Shown here: positions 1 through 5,542 of the stretch, piece after piece
Numbering within the stretch: the stretch's first letter is position 1
How the letters are laid out: each line of letters starts with the position of its first letter
From: Candidatus Neomicrothrix sp. UBA4542
GTDB lineage: Bacteria; Actinomycetota; Acidimicrobiia; Acidimicrobiales; Poriferisodalaceae
Assembly: GCA_002388005.1 (NCBI GenBank)
Contig: DGLO01000097.1
Location: 1-6,557, forward strand
Direction of reading: 5' to 3'
DNA length: 6,557 nt
Notes under the pieces: generated by a model
Told to the model about the DNA's origin: nothing
Databases searched by the model: none
The model's input: only the letters and a program-made list of their open reading frames with translations
Translations under genes and position numbers: made by a program

Positions 1-1176
1 GCGCGACCGAAGGTGGCGCTGTACCTCATTTTGACCATCGCGCCATTTGCGGTGGTTGGACCCCTCATTGGGCCCCTCATAGATCGGCTACGTGGCGGAC
101 GACGCGCGATGGTCATCGTAAGTGGAATGGGTCGGGCCGTCTTGGCGTTCTTGATGATCCGTCACTTGAACTCCTTACTGCTTTTCCCCGAAGCATTTGG
201 TGCGCTTGTACTCGGGAAGACCTACCACGTCGCAAAATGCGCGATCGTTCCCGGCCTCGTCCAGGGACACGAAGACCTGGTCGAAGCGAATTCCAAGCTG
301 GTCTTACTCAGCGGTGTCGGTGGGGCGTTAGCCGCAGGCCCTGGGCTACTGCTCGGATTGATCGGATCGGAATGGGTTCTAGGGGTTGCAATGATCGTTT
401 TCGCTTCAGTTGTACCTCTAGGGGCACGACTCCCGCGGACCTCAATTGCGTCTGAAGCAATACGACCTGACGAACGCAGCGATCTGCGCACCGGTGGGAT
501 CGTCCTCGCTGCTTCGGCCATGGCGGTGCTGCGGGGAATGACTGGGTTCACCCTCTTTCTCGTTGCTTTTTGGCTGCGCCGTGAAGACGCCTCCACTATC
601 TGGTTTGGTTTAATGGTTGCCGCAAGCGCAGTAGGAGCACTCGTTGGCGCCGTGGCTGCCCCTCTTCTCCGTCGATTTGTGCGCGAGGAGTACCTACTCG
701 GTGGAGTTCTTTCAATCGCTGCAGGCGTCGGCTTTTTGGCGACGTTCCCGGGTGATCGGATGGCCGTACTGGCGTTCGTCGCCGCAGTGGGCCTAGCAGC
801 GGGTCTCGGCAAACTTTCGTTTGACGCCATCGTTCAACGTGACGCTCCCACGGTCAATCAAGGTCGCTCCTTCGCACGTTTCGAAACGCGATTCCAACTT
901 TGTTGGGTCATTGGCGCGCTGATTCCCGTCATGGCCCCTAACGGGGTCTTGCCGTTGCGTGCGGGGTTAATTGTTCTGGCTCTTTCCGGTGGAGCGGCAG
1001 CATTTCTCTATCTCGGTGGACTGGTCGCTTTAGCACGAGGTAAACGAACTCCCTCCCGCGTAATCGCAGATCAAGTGTGGACCGAAGCCCGATACAACAA
1101 AATCAGTAACGGGCTACCCGCGTGGATTAGTCGGTTCCTTCCCGATCCCAACGACCGCGAGAGAGGTCATTCTTGA
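1..1176 (+). CDS. MFS transporter, 5'-truncated by window edge
   Basis: Integral membrane transporter of the major facilitator superfamily; substrate unknown. The frame is open to base 1 (Ala-Arg-Pro-Lys precedes the GTG at 13). That GTG lies inside a segment typical of the second membrane helix, so the true start is upstream and roughly the first helix is missing. Visible features are the motif-A loop 'DRLRGGRR' right after the first visible helix (residues about 25-32 from base 13), then a long series of hydrophobic segments, perhaps ten, through 'GGAAAFLYLGGLVALARGKR' near the end. A soluble basic tail of about 45 residues follows. 'LLLFPEAF' and 'KTYHVAKCAIVPGLV' resemble an actinobacterial MFS subfamily of unknown substrate that I recognise only by general pattern. 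The stop TGA at 1174-1176 lies inside the 3' end of the convergent zincin-like gene. Family assignment is good; specificity cannot be called. Confidence 0.85.
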   Translation, partial: ARPKVALYLILTIAPFAVVGPLIGPLIDRLRGGRRAMVIVSGMGRAVLAFLMIRHLNSLLLFPEAFGALVLGKTYHVAKCAIVPGLVQGHEDLVEANSKLVLLSGVGGALAAGPGLLLGLIGSEWVLGVAMIVFASVVPLGARLPRTSIASEAIRPDERSDLRTGGIVLAASAMAVLRGMTGFTLFLVAFWLRREDASTIWFGLMVAASAVGALVGAVAAPLLRRFVREEYLLGGVLSIAAGVGFLATFPGDRMAVLAFVAAVGLAAGLGKLSFDAIVQRDAPTVNQGRSFARFETRFQLCWVIGALIPVMAPNGVLPLRAGLIVLALSGGAAAFLYLGGLVALARGKRTPSRVIADQVWTEARYNKISNGLPAWISRFLPDPNDRERGHS

Positions 1177-2366
1177 TCCCACTCGGGTAAATCGATTCGA
1201 GCCAGCCATAAACCGGGCGCGGTGATTTCGTTCTGGGTCGGCAGCGCCTGTTCGTCGGTCCACAAACGCGTAAGAGCGTCGTCGCCAGCTCGTTCGATGA
1301 CTCCCGCAATAAACGCCTCTCCGCGATCAACGAGCTCGGCGGTGATCTCCACTCCGAACAACTTCTCAACAAACCTGTCACTTCGGCTAGCGGTCACTCG
1401 TTGACGGCGAAAAACCTCCGCGAGAGACCCGTAAGAGCTCAGTAACCCTGTCCCGATTTTTTCGATCACATGATCGACGTAACCAACCGTTACCGCCAGC
1501 AGCGCGTCGAGTTCCGGAACAACTGCAGTTTGGGCATCAGATCTCAACGCACCCAGCAACGCTTCTGGGTCCCCGAGCGCGTTCTGCAAGTGTTGCTGCA
1601 AGTCAGCGGGGTCATCACTCCCAATATCCAAATCCGCGAACCGGTCGCCAAAAGCTCGAGAGTCGGCGTGGAAACCATCAATGTATTTGTTGAGCAATCG
1701 GTCAAACGACTCTTTCACGTGCGGAACAGTGAGAACCGAATGCATAGCAATTTCGTAGATGCATACCCAAAGTTGCACATCTTCGATGGGGAGCGACCAC
1801 TCTGAAGCGAATTCTTCGACGTTGCCGACCAAGATCAGCATTTGATTATCAATTCGAGGAATAGGAAGCACGTAGTTGCCGAATGCTCTCGTCGCTAGAT
1901 GTCCTGCCATCGAACCGGCGCTCATGGCCATCATCATCGGGTTAAGCGCCCGCATAAGGCCATCAAGAATTTGAGCTTCAGCAGCTGGTAACTCGACAGA
2001 GAGCGTTCCGGCCCCAAGTCGCTCGGCTAGGCGTTCCATTAGCGGGCGGTATGCGTCCAAAGCCGCCCACGCCCACTGCGTTCGCGTTGCAGGTACCACC
2101 ACAGCGGGTTGACCTGGAATCCCAGGTTCAAGTGATGTGGCGTTCGCAACGTGCAATTCGGCGACGCGTGCTAATTCAACAAGTTGCACCCTTTGGATGG
2201 GATCGATATTGGGTTCGGACAGTCCCTCAGTGGCTATTTGTTGTGCGAACTGGCGAGCTACATCCCAAGCGATTGGGCCTTGCCCCTTGAATAGCTTGCC
2301 GAGATCACCTAAGAACGGAAGTCCACCGAAAGGGTCGTCGTTGTCAAATGGATCGTCATTACCCAC
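1167..2366 (-). CDS. Zincin-like metallopeptidase family protein (PF10103/DUF2342-type), probably catalytically degenerate
   Basis: Actinobacterial family of uncertain function, often annotated zinc-dependent metalloprotease or putative hydrolase. No signal peptide is visible. From the chosen GTG the product is 399 residues. Family features: N-terminal 'DDPFGGLPFLGDL', then 'GPIAWDVARQFA', a Met-rich stretch 'MMMAMSAGSMAGHLATRAFG' (about 144-163), and a C-terminal 'LPTQNEITAPGLWLARIDLP'. Where the family carries a zinc-binding HExxH(H), this protein reads Tyr204-Glu-Ile-Ala-Met-His209. Only the Glu and the trailing His remain, so peptidase activity is doubtful. Start: an open GTG at 2411 would add 15 residues (His/Ala-rich, unlike the family). 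GTG 2366 leads straight into the family-like 'NDDPF' segment, but neither start has a clear Shine-Dalgarno. The 3' end overlaps the convergent MFS gene by 10 bases, and the 5' end faces the SDR gene. The family call is firm; the function is not known. Confidence 0.85.
   Translation of the reverse strand: MGNDDPFDNDDPFGGLPFLGDLGKLFKGQGPIAWDVARQFAQQIATEGLSEPNIDPIQRVQLVELARVAELHVANATSLEPGIPGQPAVVVPATRTQWAWAALDAYRPLMERLAERLGAGTLSVELPAAEAQILDGLMRALNPMMMAMSAGSMAGHLATRAFGNYVLPIPRIDNQMLILVGNVEEFASEWSLPIEDVQLWVCIYEIAMHSVLTVPHVKESFDRLLNKYIDGFHADSRAFGDRFADLDIGSDDPADLQQHLQNALGDPEALLGALRSDAQTAVVPELDALLAVTVGYVDHVIEKIGTGLLSSYGSLAEVFRRQRVTASRSDRFVEKLFGVEITAELVDRGEAFIAGVIERAGDDALTRLWTDEQALPTQNEITAPGLWLARIDLPEWDQE
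2328..2360 (-). repeat. Short tandem repeat NDDPF-D-NDDPF near the N-terminus of the zincin-like protein
   Basis: Five residues, Asn-Asp-Asp-Pro-Phe, occur twice with a single Asp between them. The two DNA copies use different codons (for example AAT GAC GAT against AAC GAC GAC), so this is an older or selected repeat rather than a fresh duplication. The second copy leads into the family-typical 'GGLPFLGDL'. It makes the N-terminal tail acidic; no function is known to me. Confidence 0.6.
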
Positions 2367-2444
2367 GTCCGCATGGTAGGCCGGTGCGTGTGCAGCTTCA
2401 CCATGGCCCACTAACGAGCGACTCAGAAAAGTGAGAGTCGGTTG

Positions 2445-3404
2445 ATGGCGACCGTGGCTGTTTCAGGTGCGCGTGGAGCGCTGAGAACGCGAATATCTGA
2501 AGCCCTAGAACAAGTTTTTGACCGAGTGATCAGTCCCACACTCGCCGACGAAGAGGTTTCATTCCATCATGCGGAATGGGTCGTTCACCTCGCATTCTCT
2601 GACGATTCAGATCAACGGGAGTTAATTGGGTTACTGGACGCTGCGGGCACGTGTGAGGTTTCTCGTTTAGTTCTTGTTTCCAGCGCCATGGTTTACGGTG
2701 CGTGGCCAAATAACCCTGTTCCGTTGTCCGAAGATGCTGCGGTCCGCCCCAACCCGGAGTCAGCCTTCGCTGTTCACCAGGCAGATGCCGAACGTACCGC
2801 TCTTGAATGGGCAGACCGAGACCCGCAGCGCCAGGTGATCATCTTGCGACCCACTGCAGTGGCTTCTCCCGGGGCGACAGGATTGATTGGTGAAGCCATG
2901 CTCGCAGCGGCGCCGATAAGAACCCGTCGAGATGATCCGCCACAACAATTCGTGCATCTAGACGATCTCGCGACCGCTGTCGCGACCGTTGTGCAACTCA
3001 ACGAATCTGGTGTGTTTAACGTCGCCCCAGATGGGTGGCTCACAGCCCGCGAAGTGAGGGAACTTCTGGGAGCGCGCCCAATCATCCGAGTTCCGATTCC
3101 CTTACCCGGTCGGCTGGACCGATACGTGGCTCGTCGAGTAGGCCACCAGGCCCCGAAAGGACTGCTGCCCTACACCCGGTATCCGTGGGTTATTGCGAAT
3201 GATCGGCTGCGGGCTGTGGGATGGGTTCCGCGTTACGGCAACGACCAAGTCTTTGTTGCAGCCGACGCAGGAATGCCTTGGGACTCAATGAATGCCAAGC
3301 AACGTCAATACTTGTCACTCTTTGTGGGCACTTCATCACTACTTGGATTGCTGTACGCAGCTATTTCCTGGTTGCGTCGAGTCGCCCTACGAGACGACAG
3401 CTAA
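2445..3404 (+). CDS. Extended-SDR / NAD-dependent epimerase-like protein with degenerate active site and C-terminal membrane segment
   Basis: Member of the NAD-dependent epimerase/dehydratase superfamily, 319 residues from ATG 2445. A TTG at 2442 is also in frame, and the upstream stop TAA is at 2412. A weak GAGAG (2433-2437) sits seven bases before the ATG. Visible parts: beta strand plus 'SGARGALR' (7-14), where the third Gly of GxxGxxG is Arg; 'VVHLAF' (about 46-51); 'VLVSSAMVYG' carrying the active-site Ser region (76-85); 'FAVHQ' (108-112) where YxxxK belongs; 'ILRPTAV' (133-139); and 'FVHLDDLATAV' (169-179), typical of the family. Only about 40 residues separate the glycine motif from 'VVHLAF', less than usual, so much of the second Rossmann unit is missing. 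A hydrophobic stretch at about 289-311 followed by 'LRRVALR' looks like a C-terminal membrane anchor with a basic tail. Fold membership is good; oxidoreductase activity is doubtful. The gene is divergent from the zincin-like gene and convergent with htrA. Confidence 0.82.
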   Translation: MATVAVSGARGALRTRISEALEQVFDRVISPTLADEEVSFHHAEWVVHLAFSDDSDQRELIGLLDAAGTCEVSRLVLVSSAMVYGAWPNNPVPLSEDAAVRPNPESAFAVHQADAERTALEWADRDPQRQVIILRPTAVASPGATGLIGEAMLAAAPIRTRRDDPPQQFVHLDDLATAVATVVQLNESGVFNVAPDGWLTAREVRELLGARPIIRVPIPLPGRLDRYVARRVGHQAPKGLLPYTRYPWVIANDRLRAVGWVPRYGNDQVFVAADAGMPWDSMNAKQRQYLSLFVGTSSLLGLLYAAISWLRRVALRDDS

Positions 3405-4765
3405 GGTAACTCTCCGACTTCTACGGTGACGGTGATGAGCTGGTCGTTCCGCCAGACCCGCAAGGTAGCCAATTCACCCGGCTCGAGCATGCGGGCATCC
3501 ACAACTAGTGCCCCCATGTCGGGAATAGCCTGTCGGTTAAGTTCAACAATGACATCCCCAATTTTCACCCCTCCGACCCCCGAAGGACCTGCGGGGTCAA
3601 CAGATTGGACAAGAACCCCAGCAGAATGAGTTGGAGGTAGAGATGTCTGTGGGGCATCTTGGCCTCTAATTCCTAGACGTCCGTGTCGGGGACGCCCCCA
3701 CTTAATGATGTCGTCGGCGACATCGCGAGCAATCTCGATCGGCGTAGCAAACCCCAAACCTTCAGCCCCAACTTCGCTTACAGCGATGACCGTTGTTATG
3801 CCCACCACAGTTCCCCGAGCATCGACGAGCGCGCCGCCTGAGGACCCAGGCGAAATAGGAGCATCGGTCTGGACAAGTTCATACAACCAATCACCTTGGG
3901 GCGACTGCAAGCGACGATTGGTCGCGCTGATGACTCCCACTGTCACTGTGGGTCCTCCAAGCAAACTCAGAGGTGAACCGATAGCGATTGCTGTTTCCCC
4001 GGCGCGAAGTTGGCTGGTGTCGCCAAGGACGGCTGGGCTGAATTGGTGATTGACCTTTTCCACCGGGTGCAGTACCGCAATGTCGGTTCGGCGATCGGCA
4101 CCCACCAAACCGACCTCAAATGTGTTTCCCCCAGCCAACACCACACGAAAGCTGTCGCCATCCTCTACAACGTGAGCGTTAGTAATGAGGTGGCCATCAT
4201 CTTGGAATATGACTCCCGAACCCGAACCAATCACCCGGTTGTATCGCAAGACCTCGACTCGCACCACGCTGGGAGTCACCTTGGCGGCAATGTCGGCGAC
4301 ACTCCAAGATCCGTCGTCTGCGGGTAATACGGTCGAAGAAACGTTTGCTGTTGTGATTTCCCGTTCGATGATTCGCTCGACTACTTGTGGTGAAGGTTGA
4401 AATATGAAACCGACGACCAAGGCAGCGACGACCGCGCCGATGACTACGCCCGTTAAACCAGCACCCAGGAGACGGCGGTTGCTTAATGAACGGCGGCGGG
4501 AAACAGTGTCTGGGGCAAGATATTGAAGTTCACTTGGGTGACGCCAGATCCGATCATCGGGGTGCAAGGGATACCTGCTGGTGGGGTTTTCCTCAATGCT
4601 GGTCGCGGGGTCATCAGGGATTTGTGACCAGTCAACCGAACCCAGCGCCGTCGGGTCCGCCGCACCGGATTCGTCGGACGCGTCCGAAGGATGCCCTTCA
4701 TCTGATGATTCTGTTGGATCTTGTCCAGGATCTTCGGTTCGGTCCACACTCCAAAACGTACCCAT
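3401..4765 (-). CDS. Membrane-anchored HtrA/DegP-type trypsin-like serine protease with PDZ domain
   Basis: Predicted extracytoplasmic protein quality-control protease (S1C family), 454 residues from ATG 4765. Order: an acidic, Ser/Asp/Pro-rich cytoplasmic region (about 1-70); the actinobacterial box 'DRIWRHPSEL' (about 71-80); basic 'RRRSLSNRR' then one membrane helix (about 98-122); a linker; the protease domain (about 158-350); one PDZ domain to the C-terminus (about 358-452), with 'GDVIVELN' and 'RVWRND'. The catalytic triad is intact: His198 in 'TNAHVVED', Asp228 in 'RRTDIAVL', Ser309 in 'SPGSSGGALV'. Start: the frame stays open to 4879. ATG 4765 is the first ATG after unlikely Cys/Trp-containing sequence; GTG 4813, preceded by GAGGA at short spacing, is a real alternative. 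The stop TAG (3401-3403) interlocks with the TAA of the convergent SDR gene. The 5' end faces moaE. A specific name (htrA, degP or pepD) cannot be fixed among actinobacterial paralogues. Confidence 0.92.
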   Translation of the reverse strand: MGTFWSVDRTEDPGQDPTESSDEGHPSDASDESGAADPTALGSVDWSQIPDDPATSIEENPTSRYPLHPDDRIWRHPSELQYLAPDTVSRRRSLSNRRLLGAGLTGVVIGAVVAALVVGFIFQPSPQVVERIIEREITTANVSSTVLPADDGSWSVADIAAKVTPSVVRVEVLRYNRVIGSGSGVIFQDDGHLITNAHVVEDGDSFRVVLAGGNTFEVGLVGADRRTDIAVLHPVEKVNHQFSPAVLGDTSQLRAGETAIAIGSPLSLLGGPTVTVGVISATNRRLQSPQGDWLYELVQTDAPISPGSSGGALVDARGTVVGITTVIAVSEVGAEGLGFATPIEIARDVADDIIKWGRPRHGRLGIRGQDAPQTSLPPTHSAGVLVQSVDPAGPSGVGGVKIGDVIVELNRQAIPDMGALVVDARMLEPGELATLRVWRNDQLITVTVEVGELP

Positions 4766-4838
4766 GGATGTGTCGTTGTTGTCCGCGGCCTCGCCGACTC
4801 GATGGGGAGGCACGTCTTCCTCGGCGTACCATAACCAT
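4766..4838. promoter_or_regulatory. Divergent htrA / moaE intergenic region, presumed promoter region
   Basis: If htrA starts at 4765 (-) and moaE at 4839 (+), these 73 bases are the only non-coding space from which either could be transcribed locally. I found no convincing -35/-10 pair on either strand; AT-richer bits are 'gtaccataac' (+) and 'acaacaacgac' (-). If htrA starts at GTG 4813 or moaE at ATG 4764, the gap shrinks or vanishes and promoters would lie within the opposing coding region. The region is inferred from gene orientation only. Confidence 0.35.
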
Positions 4839-5330
4839 GTGCACGCTCCACAAGACCCTGACTCTTGGCTGCTTCTCACACCTGACGAACTCTTGGTGGG
4901 CGAATTTTATGACTGGTGTGTTCAACCATCTTGTGGTGCAGTAGTCGTGTTTTCTGGAACTGTCCGCGACCATGCGGAAGATCGACTAGAGGTATCTCTT
5001 CTCGAATACGAGGCTTACGAGGAGCAGGTTGAGCCCCGTCTCGAAACCATCGTCGCCGAGATGCGCAACAAATGGCCAGACATATCAAGGGTCGTGCTAG
5101 CTCACCGAATCGGTGCTCTCAAACTCGGTGAAAGCTCAGTCGTTGTAGCTGTGTCTTCCCCGCATCGTCCCGCAGCATTCGAGGCCGCGAGGTTTGGCAT
5201 CGATACTCTCAAAGCCACGGTGCCAATTTGGAAGCGCGAAGTATGGAAAGACGGCGAAGATTGGGCTCTCTCGTCCCAGGACATCACCGATGTCAGATCC
5301 GCGGACTCGGTAAGTAAGGACTCGCCATGA
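4839..5330 (+). CDS. moaE: Molybdopterin synthase catalytic subunit MoaE
   Basis: Large subunit of molybdopterin synthase. With thiocarboxylated MoaD it inserts two sulfurs into cyclic pyranopterin monophosphate to make molybdopterin, in the cytoplasm. 163 residues from GTG 4839. Family segments in order: 'CGAVVVFSGTVRDHAED' (32-48), 'LLEYEAYEEQVEPRL' (54-68), 'HRIGALKLGESSVVVAVSSP' (89-108), 'HRPAAFEAARFGIDTLK' (109-125) and 'VPIWKRE' (128-134). Lys125 and Lys132 have the seven-residue spacing of the two active-site lysines known in E. coli MoaE (Lys119 and Lys126). Start: similarity begins about ten residues after GTG 4839. ATG 4764 would add 25 non-family residues and overlap the htrA start; neither has a good Shine-Dalgarno. 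The stop TGA overlaps the ATG of the next gene (ATGA). No moaD, moaA or moaC is in the window. Confidence 0.93.
   Translation: MHAPQDPDSWLLLTPDELLVGEFYDWCVQPSCGAVVVFSGTVRDHAEDRLEVSLLEYEAYEEQVEPRLETIVAEMRNKWPDISRVVLAHRIGALKLGESSVVVAVSSPHRPAAFEAARFGIDTLKATVPIWKREVWKDGEDWALSSQDITDVRSADSVSKDSP
5316..5320 (+). promoter_or_regulatory. Ribosome binding site of the small membrane-protein gene
   Basis: AAGGA lies inside the last codons of moaE, six bases before ATG 5327. It supports this ATG as a true start and indicates translational coupling with moaE through the ATGA overlap. Confidence 0.7.
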
Positions 5331-5542
5331 CTCCCTTAGCATTCCTTGCTCTGGCCGCCGCGATCACGCTGTTAGGGGTATTGCTTCTGGCCCTAACTGG
5401 GCGGAAACGGACACCATGGGATGCAAGCATTGACGATTTTCGTCGACGCTTAGACGCACTTGCGCCTACTGACGACGGGGTCACAGACGTCGCAGACGGT
5501 GACGCGTCGCAGGGTGAGGGGAGAACTTCCGCTGGCACGTGA
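5327..5542 (+). CDS. Small single-pass membrane protein of unknown function
   Basis: 71 residues, not recognised as a named family. An N-terminal hydrophobic helix (about 3-24, Leu/Ala-rich, 'LAFLALAAAITLLGVLLLAL') is followed by basic 'GRKR' (about 25-28), then a soluble tail of about 43 residues with 'SIDDFRRRLDALAP' (an amphipathic-looking helix) and an acidic, Gly/Thr-rich end. The positive residues after the helix favour a cytoplasmic C-terminus. There is no Cys lipobox. The gene is supported by AAGGA six bases upstream, the 4-base ATGA overlap with moaE, and an 11-base overlap with the proposed mreB start at 5532. Position and topology make a membrane partner for MreB conceivable, but this is inference from context alone. 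It is not a frameshifted piece of mreB, because MreB normally begins at the proposed CTG. Confidence 0.72.
   Translation: MTPLAFLALAAAITLLGVLLLALTGRKRTPWDASIDDFRRRLDALAPTDDGVTDVADGDASQGEGRTSAGT
5516..5523 (+). promoter_or_regulatory. Ribosome binding site deciding the mreB start (GAGGGGAG)
   Basis: Purine-rich GAGGGGAG ends eight bases before CTG 5532. No ATG or GTG in the mreB frame lies at suitable spacing: GTG 5514 and GTG 5499 are upstream of the site, and the next in-frame ATG is well inside the conserved core. The position therefore points to CTG 5532 as the start codon. Confidence 0.65.

Noticed and set aside
222..830. 202-codon minus-strand open frame opposite the MFS gene
   Set aside because: Arg/Pro/Ser/Thr-rich shadow of the transporter with no recognisable domain; the plus strand clearly encodes membrane helices here.
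1150..1190. Terminator hairpin between the MFS and zincin-like genes
   Set aside because: No inverted repeat followed by a T-run on either strand; the sequence is coding on both strands.
2367..2444. Promoter and operator elements between the zincin-like and SDR genes
   Set aside because: No convincing -35/-10 pair or clear palindrome beyond CCATGG; a shared control region is likely from orientation but not demonstrable by eye.
4581..4838. Upstream extension of moaE in its open frame
   Set aside because: Ser/Asp-rich sequence antisense to the htrA acidic tail and not MoaE-like; family similarity begins only after GTG 4839.
4486..4944. 152-codon plus-strand open frame opposite the htrA N-terminus
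   Set aside because: Shadow of the htrA linker and membrane region that runs on in a frame different from moaE; no domain seen.
5460..5531. Frameshift joining the small membrane ORF to MreB as one membrane-anchored fusion
   Set aside because: MreB similarity begins exactly at Ala-Arg-Asp after CTG 5532 with its own Shine-Dalgarno, and the small ORF has a proper stop. Overlapping separate genes explain the data better.
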